From Chloroflexota bacterium (lineage in GTDB: Bacteria; Chloroflexota; Dehalococcoidia; SAR202; UBA826), in assembly GCA_002696685.1 (NCBI GenBank), contig NZSI01000044.1, positions 7,090 to 38,575 on the forward strand: 31,486 nt of DNA, given 5' to 3'. A model generated the notes under the pieces. The model saw only the letters and a list, made by a program, of their open reading frames with translations, was not told the DNA's origin and did not search any database. The position numbers and the translations under genes were made by a program. This document shows, piece by piece, positions 10,401 through 18,779 of the stretch (within the stretch, counting starts at the first letter, position 1; the number at the start of each line of letters is the position of its first letter).

Positions 10401-10795
10401 GCACGCCGAGCATCTATTCCAGCTTCTTCCTCACTTCCAGGTTTAGACAGGAAAAACGTTGCTGACTTAGCAGCTTTAGTTACCGAAACTGCATAAGGAG
10501 AGATAAATTCTTCAATAACGGGCTCTACTCGATCGGCCAACTTTCTATATTCATCAATATTCGTAGGGCCCCTATTCGCTTGCAGTAGAACATCAACATC
10601 TTTTTCAGACACACGTTCAAGAGATTTATCTAGAGCAATCTCTCGGAGGGAGTCAAAGAAAACTACAGTCCCTGACATTACTACCGAAGCAAACAAGACC
10701 CCTAAAACAACCGGAGAAAGTAGCTTCCACTTTGCCGCGCTACGACGCAAGATCATCGGCCAAACAGAGACAAGCTGATAAGTTAATTTGGACAT
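7418..10795 (-). CDS. Giant FtsX-like ABC transporter permease (second gene of the pair)
   Basis: A 1125-residue membrane protein with two FtsX/MacB-type permease units. One N-terminal helix (about 24-46) precedes an extracytoplasmic domain. A three-helix FtsX unit (about 320-440, including VVLIMIVLVILYYVVTLSSL) is followed by further helices (about 470-545) and a second entry helix (about 560-585). A second large extracytoplasmic part contains an apparent beta-sandwich module at about 690-850 (SYELGTLDSGDWNL, then LLIDSI, LESF and SLLFAWG). The last three-helix FtsX unit (about 1000-1120) contains a charged loop with ALLRTIGLSRNQ. It begins seven bases after the stop of its paralogue, so the two form an operon. 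FtsX permeases work with a separate cytoplasmic ATPase, and none is encoded here. A role in lipoprotein, lipid or peptide handling at the envelope is family-based inference. Confidence 0.85.
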   Translation of the reverse strand: MSKLTYQLVSVWPMILRRSAAKWKLLSPVVLGVLFASVVMSGTVVFFDSLREIALDKSLERVSEKDVDVLLQANRGPTNIDEYRKLADRVEPVIEEFISPYAVSVTKAAKSATFFLSKPGSEEEAGIDARRAFVSYMPNLLENVVINEGSGMPDPIEETDPEGVPIFRAIVPSDAAKNLNVSVGSVISVIPYWEDIVPFIRVMIVGTFDRSNPEDPYWHVVDSVFMSPYKAGTVSGSNFDTLPLYVSESDFMETLGPTFTEMVTTYAWTIDVETEKLNSSNASDAKKNILFARSILESELSRFSLKTELDKSLAEFDTRLLFTKLQMFVVLIMIVLVILYYVVTLSSLVMEQHKLEISQLSGRGATRSQILSVFALEGLTISVLTSLLAPLIAAGAVSILGYTPAFSDLTEGGLLPVRITGTSYLMSGLGGGLSFFALLIPAIQASKLSVSAERSLSNRPGKRSVVQRYYLDVGLLLIGLLLFKQLSEQGSLAARGLLGDVVVNQMMLAVPAVILIGASMVVLRLFPLSMGLISRIFASRLPVGIVLAIWNMSRNPVNYGRLVLLLMLMTGLGIFAASFGGTLDRSFQDRELYKVGTDIRIPSVRINSVGLSRSVTEAYQISDGVKVVSPALRSTGLDLTRGLLGDSFSVLGIEPQSFRDIAVYRPDYSTTDLSGLMSKIQHDTQPEGLVIPENARSLGLLVKSNISSATVALAARLRDANGRFFSYELGTLDSGDWNLKEVQLFGGRRPWRQLYPAKPLSLMSISVLETSSTGTLTPGTLLIDSIQFRSSQYGEMQTLESFGDIESWHLLKNVPDADKDRMELSMVSSNGDGSLLFAWGSGNAMVGRGIYSGALSKPLPALASQSFLDQYGHSLKDEVVISVGGQRITVLLADKFDYFPTLNTVDEGFLVMSLHPLLTATNSGALLGGTSINEIWISVDDSVDENGWMDIVESLEIDAPFPHGGILDAREVLAESSEDPLVRAGWRALLMIAFGSVFLLTTIGFISHSYLSYRERETQFALLRTIGLSRNQLMLLTWVEHASIIVVGMLIGTWMGGRLGMAIMPFLGSDEVGTELLPPLVMNVDWSSLVGIYIAMGIVFSVATVIVTMSARKVSLNRLLRLGEK

Positions 10796-10802
10796 ATTGA
10801 GT

Positions 10803-13800
10803 TCAATTCTCAGTTCTAGCGATTGCGGATAAATTAACTTTGATCAAATGTCTTGATAGCAACAACAAACAAGAGGAAAAAACTAAGACGAACAATGCCA
10901 AATATGCCGTTAGAAGCATCCAATCCACTACGAAAATTGGAGGAGGTATAATAACTTCTCCTTCCTCTGAAACAGCTACAGCACCCAGCATAAGTTTGGT
11001 CATCTGTATCCCGGTCCAGCTACCGAGAACCAGTCCTAATAACACTATCAACGCATGTCCTAGAGTTACGGTCCAAATGGTCTGGTTACGAGATAACCCG
11101 ATTGCGCGAAGAGATGCTATCTCATTCCGAAGCCCCTTAGCAGTTAACCCGACATATACAAGGTATCCAGCTGAAGCGATGAAAAAAGCAATCACCACAG
11201 CAACTAAGGTCAAAGCCTTCCATCCAGCTACAATCAATGGATTATTTCGAACAGTATCTAGCACCATCGTAGTCTCCATCAATTCTCGCCCAAATCCTGT
11301 AACAGCAATTAAATCTTTGACTACAGATCTCCTTTCTGAAAGACCTGCATTTCGAGACTTATCAAAAGAATCAGCTGAGGAAACAAGCCCCAAATAGGTT
11401 TCGTTGGGTATTTCATTTATATGCGTATCTATAACGCCAAGATGGTAAAGAAGATAAGTTAAGTCCATAACTAAAAACCCACCCCGCTGGGGATCAAGAG
11501 TAGGAAAATAAGAAACCTCACCGACAATCTCAACGGAAACCAGAAGGCCTGCAACTCGAACCAAGGTGGTTCCACCTATATTGAGACCCGTTTTCTGACT
11601 GAAAGATTCGCTAGCAATTGCTGGGATTGAATTTCCATATTGAGACCGAAATATGCCCCGTACTCCGGCATTCCGCTCTTTCCCAAACTGAAACACTGCT
11701 CCAAATTTACCTGACGCCGCTGCATCCAGAGAGAAATCTAATCTATCTGAACTGACAGATGAAGTAGGTATTACTGACCATGGAGGATTATTTTCAAAGC
11801 TTTCGATTACAACCTTATTTCCCTCATTAACAACATAAATATCGTCGATGAATATCGTCCCGGGAGTACCTGTGTCTCCGAGTCCAGGTTCACTTACCTG
11901 AACAGAAACAATCTTCACCGGATACTGAAATCGGTATTTGTCTAACGCTACAGTTCTATCTGACCATCGAGGCAATCCGGTTCGATCAAATGTAATGGTT
12001 GTACCCCAACCGGAGTCATCGATAACCTGCAACCAAAGAGACATAAGAGGATAGTGGGCCATTGGCTTAAATTTGATGCCAATATCTGTAGAACCTTCCG
12101 GAATAACTAAGGACGCCCCATCTTGATTAGGGGCCAATCGACGAACATTTTCGGACATAGGGATACTGGAAAAATCTTTCCTGCTCCATGGAATAAATTC
12201 ATCTGATTCAATGGCTAAAATATCAAACGTCAAAGGGCCATCACCACTACCCACTATGCCAACACGTCTGGCAGCAGATGAAACACTCTCTACACCTTCT
12301 AACTTTGAATACCGATTATTCATCTGGCTAACGGAGTCGATACCGAAAAAGGAGTTTCCGACAGTTGAAACTACCCGCGCATCATCACCAATGGAATATC
12401 TGACTCTATCTTCGTGACTACGCTCCAATGTCTCGCCCAAAGTAGTCGAAAATACTGCTATTCCAGTGGCTATAACAAGCAATAAAATTAGCCCACTATA
12501 TTGAAGTGGATTACGCGACATTTTCCAAAGAGTAAGAGACAGCCAAACTGGACTAAATGGGGATATATATCTAAGTAATTGGAAAAGCCCTAATAAAAAG
12601 GGAATCGACACCAACACCCAAAATGAAAAATCAACACCTGCTGAAGGGATATAGTATGTGGAAAACCACATTCCTATGACCGAGGCAATCATTACAAACA
12701 TCGAGAATACGATGTATCGGGCACTAGAAACCTTGCTGTAAACAAATAGGCCAAGAGAAAAACAGCCCCATCCTATTGCGATATACGACCATTCATTACT
12801 TGAGTAGCTAGGATTATCTATGATTAGGAACCAGATGAACCCAACTAAAGATAACCAACCAACCAACTTCACAAGCCCGTCTGATTCTCCCGAACAGAAC
12901 TTTACGATTAGCGGGAAAGCCCGCAGAAAAAACAAGGCAACGGCGATGAGATATAGCATTGGTGATATTAGAAGCACTTCATTAACCCCATCCTGGTCAA
13001 AAATACCCCCAGTTGAAATTTGACCTCTTACTTTCAATTCCCAAAAAATGGCTCCGACTGCAATCAGAAATATAAGGTCAAGGTAATACCTCTGTATAAA
13101 AGGAACAGAAGGTGGACGAGAAATTGCGATTTTCCCGTTAATCTGATTTGTTCTTAAACTCAACAAACCCGGGGTGATAAATATCATCAGACACACAATT
13201 CCAGAAATGGCTGACACTAGAAACGGAATTATCGATATCTGAACCGCCAATAGAGATCCGTCTGTTATATTTTCGAAGTAGGGTAGGAGGCCTACTAGGG
13301 TTACCAGACCGATCGCTAGAAATGGCGCAATCAACGCAGCCAACCCTACGATCAAAAATCCTTCAAAAATAAATTGGCCTAAAAGCCCTGAAGCAGATAA
13401 TCCTCGACTTGTTAGCAATTCTATTTCTGAGTGCATATTGGATGACATATATGTAATCAAAATACATGAAAAGTACAGCAGACCTATTGCAACAACAGCC
13501 ATTAGTAGCAATAGTGGGACACTGTTAACAAAACTTACTCTTTGAAAATCTTTGAGTATTAGCTGAAGACCGGACCTTAATTCAGCACTAGGTAGGGCTT
13601 TATGGATATCTCTAGAAATTGTGTCCAACCCAGATTTAAGATCCTCTTTTGACCATTCTCGTATCAAGTCTTCATCAACTTCGTTGTACCAGGTGATGTC
13701 TACAACGGAACCCGAATAGGCTCTTCCAATACCCCTTATAAGAGATTCCTCATGGACAAACATAGCTAGGTAAGGTACTGGGGGAGTTATGTTTTCGGCC

Positions 13801-14588
13801 TCATCAGGGTATGGGTAAAGAAATTGATTGCTATCTCCCTGCCAAAACGGATCGTTTCTCACTTTTGGTGCAAAGAATCCAACAACCTTGGTCGTACTCA
13901 TCAAATTTTTACAAAATTTTCTTTCCATTCCTTGCCGATAATCAACGCAAAGTTTAGTCACATGATCTAGCGAGGGTGTTGAAACTATGACATCTCCCAG
14001 TGTGATATCGAATCTTTCAGCCAATTCGTTAGAGATAGACACTTCAATCATGGTAGCGTCACTGAATTTGGATATTTCCTTCTCGGGAGATCTACCTGAC
14101 ACGTAAGTTACATGAGAATTAATGTCAGATAAGTTTTGAAAGTATCCTTCCACATATGTTTTAGGTGAATTCGCGTTATGGCTTAGCCCGCCTTCATTTA
14201 TACTCAATTCTTCTCTTGAGCGATCCAGGGAAAAGATAAAAAAGGAAGATTTTATATGTCTTATTTTCCTTGTGATCAAGGTTCCAAATATTGGATCAAG
14301 AGTAGATGACACCGCCTCATCCGACCGAGGAATTCTCTCTTCATTTAACGGGATAAACCGAGCACTAACATTCAAATTTATATAATGGGAAGATTCTCGT
14401 GCGACAGACGCATCAATAGCACCACGAACGCCTTGCTTTTCAAGGGAACTTATATAGACCGGAGCGCCAGACACCATAGTGATAGAAGCAAGTATCCCTA
14501 CAAACACCAATAGGGCGAGCCTCATATGATTTCGGAGTCTCTTAGTTGCTAACCAAAACCCGGATAGAAATTTCTGGTACATCGTCAT
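10803..14588 (-). CDS. Giant FtsX-like ABC transporter permease (first gene of the pair)
   Basis: About 1261 residues from the ATG at 14586-14588, which has AGGG six bases upstream; TTG 14594 and ATG 14582 are alternatives. It is paralogous to the next gene and has the same order: N-terminal helix (about 23-45), extracytoplasmic domain, three-helix FtsX unit (about 360-480), then an unusually large set of extra helices (about 500-690), an entry helix ending in TTLGETLERSHEDR, a second extracytoplasmic region, and a last three-helix unit (about 1115-1255) with ASLRAIGLSRNQ. The second outer region holds an apparent beta-sandwich module at about 845-985 (LWLQVIDDSGWG, then GTIFIDDIYVV, VIESFEN and GAVFQFG). 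Such pairs are usual for permease heterodimers, but the partner ATPase must be elsewhere. Substrate unknown. Confidence 0.84.
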   Translation of the reverse strand: MTMYQKFLSGFWLATKRLRNHMRLALLVFVGILASITMVSGAPVYISSLEKQGVRGAIDASVARESSHYINLNVSARFIPLNEERIPRSDEAVSSTLDPIFGTLITRKIRHIKSSFFIFSLDRSREELSINEGGLSHNANSPKTYVEGYFQNLSDINSHVTYVSGRSPEKEISKFSDATMIEVSISNELAERFDITLGDVIVSTPSLDHVTKLCVDYRQGMERKFCKNLMSTTKVVGFFAPKVRNDPFWQGDSNQFLYPYPDEAENITPPVPYLAMFVHEESLIRGIGRAYSGSVVDITWYNEVDEDLIREWSKEDLKSGLDTISRDIHKALPSAELRSGLQLILKDFQRVSFVNSVPLLLLMAVVAIGLLYFSCILITYMSSNMHSEIELLTSRGLSASGLLGQFIFEGFLIVGLAALIAPFLAIGLVTLVGLLPYFENITDGSLLAVQISIIPFLVSAISGIVCLMIFITPGLLSLRTNQINGKIAISRPPSVPFIQRYYLDLIFLIAVGAIFWELKVRGQISTGGIFDQDGVNEVLLISPMLYLIAVALFFLRAFPLIVKFCSGESDGLVKLVGWLSLVGFIWFLIIDNPSYSSNEWSYIAIGWGCFSLGLFVYSKVSSARYIVFSMFVMIASVIGMWFSTYYIPSAGVDFSFWVLVSIPFLLGLFQLLRYISPFSPVWLSLTLWKMSRNPLQYSGLILLLVIATGIAVFSTTLGETLERSHEDRVRYSIGDDARVVSTVGNSFFGIDSVSQMNNRYSKLEGVESVSSAARRVGIVGSGDGPLTFDILAIESDEFIPWSRKDFSSIPMSENVRRLAPNQDGASLVIPEGSTDIGIKFKPMAHYPLMSLWLQVIDDSGWGTTITFDRTGLPRWSDRTVALDKYRFQYPVKIVSVQVSEPGLGDTGTPGTIFIDDIYVVNEGNKVVIESFENNPPWSVIPTSSVSSDRLDFSLDAAASGKFGAVFQFGKERNAGVRGIFRSQYGNSIPAIASESFSQKTGLNIGGTTLVRVAGLLVSVEIVGEVSYFPTLDPQRGGFLVMDLTYLLYHLGVIDTHINEIPNETYLGLVSSADSFDKSRNAGLSERRSVVKDLIAVTGFGRELMETTMVLDTVRNNPLIVAGWKALTLVAVVIAFFIASAGYLVYVGLTAKGLRNEIASLRAIGLSRNQTIWTVTLGHALIVLLGLVLGSWTGIQMTKLMLGAVAVSEEGEVIIPPPIFVVDWMLLTAYLALFVLVFSSCLLLLSRHLIKVNLSAIARTEN

Positions 14589-14907
14589 TATCAACCCTAT
14601 ATGAAACCAAATAGTATTTGGAATTTATATCTCCCTATTCGGAAGGTTTTGGGGAAGAAGAAAATTCGTCAAATATAGAGGCATTTGCGTAACAGGTTTA
14701 ATTCCATCATAAGTTCCATCGGTAACAAGTGGTCAATTGTATGAAAGACAGTGCCATTCAATTGGGTATTACCAAGTGCAAGAATATCAGTAACTTTTGA
14801 GCTTAACTTGCAGGGTAGTTTTCGCCAATGAAGATAACTTTCCACACAATGGTAGTTTATACTTACCAAAATATATTTGATGATGGGCACGAAGCAGAGA
14901 GATAGTA
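14589..14907. other. Intergenic region between divergent FtsX operon and 207-aa gene
   Basis: About 320 bases without a convincing gene. It holds a perfect inverted repeat at 14607-14621 next to the permease start and a TATACT hexamer at 14858-14863 that could be a -10 for the plus-strand gene, though its -35 is poor. Short frames here have no family resemblance and atypical composition. No tRNA-like or T-tailed hairpin structure was seen. Confidence 0.5.
14607..14621. repeat. Perfect inverted repeat CCAAATA-G-TATTTGG
   Basis: Seven-base arms around one central base, 18 bases upstream of the permease ATG at 14588. On the minus strand it lies just downstream of a TATAAA hexamer, so it could be an operator in the early transcribed region. 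It could also be chance in AT-rich DNA. Confidence 0.4.
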
Positions 14908-15531
14908 ATGACTAATTCCATAGCCCAAGCCACATATAGCATCACAGACCAATCGCTTGAAAACATGGCGCTTGACTTGAAGAATTTACCAGAAGAGTTG
15001 GCGGGGTTCTCGCCATTCAGGGAAAGTGTCTTAGATAACAAGTTGATGGCCTCTCATGGATTTCCCGGGAATACTGAAGATAATTACAATGCGGCAGGTC
15101 GTATGACTGGGTATCTCCGGGAATTTGCATCCCCTTCTGCGATTCCCAAAAGGGAAGATGGCCAAAATATTGTCGCGGCAACAGTCATTCATTTGTTTGA
15201 GAATGAAGATTCAGCCGCGTCATGGATGACGAATGTTTTCGTTAAGCAGTTTAAAGATAACGTCGGACGAGAAGTAGGTGAAGACCAGAAATTAGTAGCT
15301 GTTGAAGAGCTTGAAATTGAAGATTTTTATGACAGGGCAGTCGGAATACGCGCCGTTCAAGACGGGGTCGACGGTATACTTTCTACAACGGTCATAGATT
15401 TCCGGATAGGTAGAGTTTTAGGTGTTTCATTTGTGGTAACAGTTGGAGATCATGGGCGAACAGAACTCACGACAATGCTGGGCCTCGAACTTGAGCGAAA
15501 CATAGTTAGGGAATTACTGGCTACTGGATGA
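14908..15531 (+). CDS. Conserved-looking protein of unknown function, 207 aa
   Basis: The ATG is preceded by the purine run AGAGAG a few bases upstream, so the gene looks real. The protein has no membrane helix and no signal peptide, and its N terminus is polar. The order of elements is LKNLPEELAGFSP, then GYLREF, then VIHLFENEDSAASWM, then EELEIEDFYDRAVGIRAV and an alternating beta-strand C terminus ending in an ELERNIVRELL helix. This resembles a loosely defined family of small alpha/beta proteins in Chloroflexota and Actinobacteria that are usually exported lipoproteins (leucine-rich start, vegetative tail); here the export signal is missing. That comparison is from memory of the pattern and is weak. 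It sits alone between the FtsX operon and the imuB-dnaE2 operon, with no operon partner. Function not recognised. Confidence 0.7.
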   Translation: MTNSIAQATYSITDQSLENMALDLKNLPEELAGFSPFRESVLDNKLMASHGFPGNTEDNYNAAGRMTGYLREFASPSAIPKREDGQNIVAATVIHLFENEDSAASWMTNVFVKQFKDNVGREVGEDQKLVAVEELEIEDFYDRAVGIRAVQDGVDGILSTTVIDFRIGRVLGVSFVVTVGDHGRTELTTMLGLELERNIVRELLATG

Positions 15532-15610
15532 CCATTTCATAGTTCTTGAATCTAAGCCAATGGAATAATAGACACGCACTATCTTTAAGCACAGTCCATC
15601 GGATAAAGAA

Positions 15611-18600
15611 CTAATGCCAATCATGGCCTGCTGGTAACTCTGCTTTCGCGGTTATCACCTTCAATGTAGATACCACAATATTTGTGGTTCCGTCCCAGTT
15701 GGATATAACTCCAGTAGCGAGTAACAAAGGTTCTTTTAACAAGTGTTTATATTGATCAAATACGTTACGCCATACTATTAGTTGCATGTCCCCTGTTTCA
15801 TCTTCAATAGTGACAAACACAGTTCCTTTGTTACCACTAGGATGTTGGCGCGCGATAGCCCAACCTGCAACCGTAATTTCTTGACCAGCAGAGAGTGAAT
15901 AAACATCTATTGCTCGCCTGGTATTCGGAGGCAACTGATGACGAACAAATTCCATAATGTGCCCACTAGGATAAATATCCATGTATTTATATTCACCTAA
16001 CATTTTCTCATATGGGCTGAAGTCGATCAGTTCAGGAACGCTGTCATCCATTAAAAGCGGCAAAGGCCTGTTTTCTCCAGAAGGAGTTGGATAAACTCCC
16101 GCTTCCCAAAGAAATCTCTTGCGATTACGTGATATACCAGGTATCAAGTCGAACGCCCCTGCATATATGAGTGATTCAACAACACTTGAATCTACTGACA
16201 CTCTACGCACAAAATCTCCCACGGACGAAAATAGTCCATTCTTAACGCGTTCTTTAATTATCTCCCTCGCATATCTCATACCAACACCTCTAACAAACTC
16301 AAGGCCTAAGAGAAGCGCATTTTTATGACAGGAACACTTTGAATCACTGAAATTAACACATGGATTTAGAAAAGAAACACCAAATCTTCGAGCATCCTGT
16401 TTTATAGCTTCTATAGGGTAAAACCCCATGGGTTGATTGTTCATGAGAGCCACAAAAAACTCTAGAGTGTGGTGGTATTTCATCCATGCTGCTTGGTAAG
16501 CTGAGACAGCAAATGCATGAGAATGTGATTCCGGAAACATGTAGTGACCATTAATCTTTTCAAATATCTTCAGCGCAATATTCTGATCTACACCTCTACT
16601 TAGAGCTCCGTCGCGAAACCGCTGCCAGTAAGACTTAATAGCGTATTCGTTGTTGCGGCGGGTAAACGCTCTGCGCATCTCATCTGCGTCAGCCTGACTA
16701 AGACCTGATATATCAGATATCAACTGCACCACCTGCTCCTGCCATACTATAATTCCATAACCTCGTTTGAGAGCACGTTCCTCCAGCGGATGATCATATG
16801 TCCATGACATTCCATGACGATATCGTTCAATGAAATCTGATACTGCACTTCCCTGTAGTCCGACACCGGGACGAATTAGAGCAACTTGATACGCTAAATC
16901 CTGAAGGTTCCGAGACATAAGACGTTGTCCCATCTTGAGTTGTGCTGGCGACTGGAGAAGAAAAACGCCACGTGACTCACCACGGTTGATCATGTCATAC
17001 ACATCCGAATCTTCATGATCAATTCGACTCAAATCGATGCGATTCCCCGTTTTACGCTCAATAAGTGAAATGGCTTCTTCTAACTGATCTAATACAGGAA
17101 GAGATAGTATGTCTATCTTGGCAAACCCAGCATCCGCAACACTATCCTTATCCCAATCAATGATATATCGACCCTCAATGGCACCCTGGCGTGATGGAAC
17201 CATGCGGGACACTGGGGTTGAGCTTAAAATCATTCCCCCAACATGTTGACCTAATCTTTTTGGTGCCCCCTGAAGTTGAGGAGCTAAGTAGATAAGATCC
17301 CTCCAGAGTGGATGATCCACTCTATGTCTAAAATCATTACTTAAAAGCATCTCATCGCGAAGATGAGATGCTTCATGACTATGAATTTGCTTTGACAGGC
17401 GACTCAAATCCTCTTTTGGAATCCCAAGCGCCTTTCCGATATCAGTAATAGCCCCTTTCGCCCTATAAGTAGTTATCATCCCTGTGAGTACAGCAAAATC
17501 AGATCCGAAATGCTCCTGCACACGAATCATAAGCTTCTCTCTCAGAAAACGAGGGAAATCAAGATCTATGTCTGGTATAACACGTAAGTTATCTGGTAAA
17601 AATCTCTCTAGAGTCAGGTTATACATGAGCGGATCTATGTGAGATATTCCAATAAGGTAACCCGTGAGCATAGCGACCGACGAACCTCTTCCTCTCCCCG
17701 GTGGCCTCCACTCCAAAGGATCTTCTGGATTAGCTCGACCTATTTCAATCATAATCTCACGCGCAATCTGAGCTATTTCCCTGTAAATAAGCATAAATCC
17801 AGCAAGTCCATGTTTATGAATAAGTCTAAGTTCCTCAGCCAATCTAGATTCCACTACTTCGCCTATAAACCCATATCTCCTTATAGCTGCCTCATGGCAA
17901 AGTCTCTTCAAATATGTCAAAGGTGTATATCCATCTGGCACATCTGGATTAGGAAGGGCATATCCCAAATCTGATGAGAGATCAAAATCGCAGATATCAG
18001 CCACTTTCAAGGTATTACTAAGTGCATCTGGAATGGATCCGAACAATCCTGACATCTGCCTGGCAGACTTCATATAAAACTCACTGTTGGGCTTTATATG
18101 GGGTATAACCTGATCAATGGTAGTGTTGCGACGCATTGCGACGAGCAAATTTTGTAAACGATGACGTTCTGGAACATGATAATGAACGTTGTTAGTGGCA
18201 ACAACAGGTACGTGCGCTCTACTCGCAAGGTCATTCAAAGCACGGGTTCGAGCTTTATCACCATGGACAAAATTCCGATTTAGTTCAACATAAACAGATC
18301 CAGAACCAAACCAATCTAAATACTGATGGAGCTTATTCTCTGCGTCTTCAATCCTGCCCTCAGAAACAAGACGCGATAGTGTTCCTTGAGTAGCTCCTGT
18401 AAGTAGAACCACTCCATCAGAGTGTGATGGAATGTAGCTAGGGTCTAGTCGAGGATTACGACGATCAGACATGTTTGCGAGTGTGAACAACTGAGATATG
18501 TTTGAATAGCCTTTGCGGTTCTTAGCCAAAAGAACAACATGTGACCCATCTAACAGGACTAATTCTCCCCCCGTCAATGAGTGGACTCCCAGGCTTTTTG

Positions 18601-18766
18601 CTTGACGTGCAAACTCCAATGCTCCACACATATTGTAGTCAGTTAATCCTATAGCCGGGTATTCTAGTTCTACCGCGCGGTCAAGAAGTTCATGAACATG
18701 AGATGCTCCCTCCCCGAAAGAGTAAAAGCTATGAGAATGTAACTCTACATATTGCTTATGATTCAT
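15611..18766 (-). CDS. dnaE2: Error-prone DNA polymerase DnaE2 (ImuC)
   Basis: C-family polymerase that extends past lesions with ImuB during SOS mutagenesis. The ATG at 18764-18766 lies 13 bases after the imuB stop and gives 1051 residues; the frame stays open to GTG 18817 inside imuB. A PHP domain starts at once (ELHSHSFYSF, then LTDYN where the family has LTDH). The palm has PDIDLDF at about 398-404 and KIDIL at about 547-551, supplying the catalytic aspartates. The segment NNQPMGFYPIEAIKQDARRFGV is characteristic of DnaE2 rather than replicative DnaE, as is FPESHSHAFAVSAYQAAW. The C-terminal OB fold is at about 950-1030; the protein is shorter than replicative DnaE and ends soon after. 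It is cotranscribed with imuB under the LexA box at 20403-20414. Confidence 0.93.
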   Translation of the reverse strand: MNHKQYVELHSHSFYSFGEGASHVHELLDRAVELEYPAIGLTDYNMCGALEFARQAKSLGVHSLTGGELVLLDGSHVVLLAKNRKGYSNISQLFTLANMSDRRNPRLDPSYIPSHSDGVVLLTGATQGTLSRLVSEGRIEDAENKLHQYLDWFGSGSVYVELNRNFVHGDKARTRALNDLASRAHVPVVATNNVHYHVPERHRLQNLLVAMRRNTTIDQVIPHIKPNSEFYMKSARQMSGLFGSIPDALSNTLKVADICDFDLSSDLGYALPNPDVPDGYTPLTYLKRLCHEAAIRRYGFIGEVVESRLAEELRLIHKHGLAGFMLIYREIAQIAREIMIEIGRANPEDPLEWRPPGRGRGSSVAMLTGYLIGISHIDPLMYNLTLERFLPDNLRVIPDIDLDFPRFLREKLMIRVQEHFGSDFAVLTGMITTYRAKGAITDIGKALGIPKEDLSRLSKQIHSHEASHLRDEMLLSNDFRHRVDHPLWRDLIYLAPQLQGAPKRLGQHVGGMILSSTPVSRMVPSRQGAIEGRYIIDWDKDSVADAGFAKIDILSLPVLDQLEEAISLIERKTGNRIDLSRIDHEDSDVYDMINRGESRGVFLLQSPAQLKMGQRLMSRNLQDLAYQVALIRPGVGLQGSAVSDFIERYRHGMSWTYDHPLEERALKRGYGIIVWQEQVVQLISDISGLSQADADEMRRAFTRRNNEYAIKSYWQRFRDGALSRGVDQNIALKIFEKINGHYMFPESHSHAFAVSAYQAAWMKYHHTLEFFVALMNNQPMGFYPIEAIKQDARRFGVSFLNPCVNFSDSKCSCHKNALLLGLEFVRGVGMRYAREIIKERVKNGLFSSVGDFVRRVSVDSSVVESLIYAGAFDLIPGISRNRKRFLWEAGVYPTPSGENRPLPLLMDDSVPELIDFSPYEKMLGEYKYMDIYPSGHIMEFVRHQLPPNTRRAIDVYSLSAGQEITVAGWAIARQHPSGNKGTVFVTIEDETGDMQLIVWRNVFDQYKHLLKEPLLLATGVISNWDGTTNIVVSTLKVITAKAELPAGHDWH

Positions 18767-18779
18767 AGTTAATATCTCA

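Noticed and set aside
10840..11397. A 185-codon open frame on the plus strand opposite the first FtsX gene
   Set aside because: It is antisense to a strongly supported permease, has low-complexity Thr/Ser/Pro composition and no start signal or domain.
14700..14780. Possible tRNA or small RNA in the longest intergenic region
   Set aside because: No T-loop-like sequence, no cloverleaf and no stable hairpin with T run could be found by eye.
14669..15041. Short minus-strand frames upstream of and overlapping the 207-aa gene
   Set aside because: No ribosome binding site, atypical composition, no family resemblance, and partly antisense to the better supported gene.
15611..18766. Replicative DNA polymerase III alpha subunit
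   Set aside because: The NNQPMGFYP segment, the shorter length and linkage to imuB behind a LexA box identify DnaE2.
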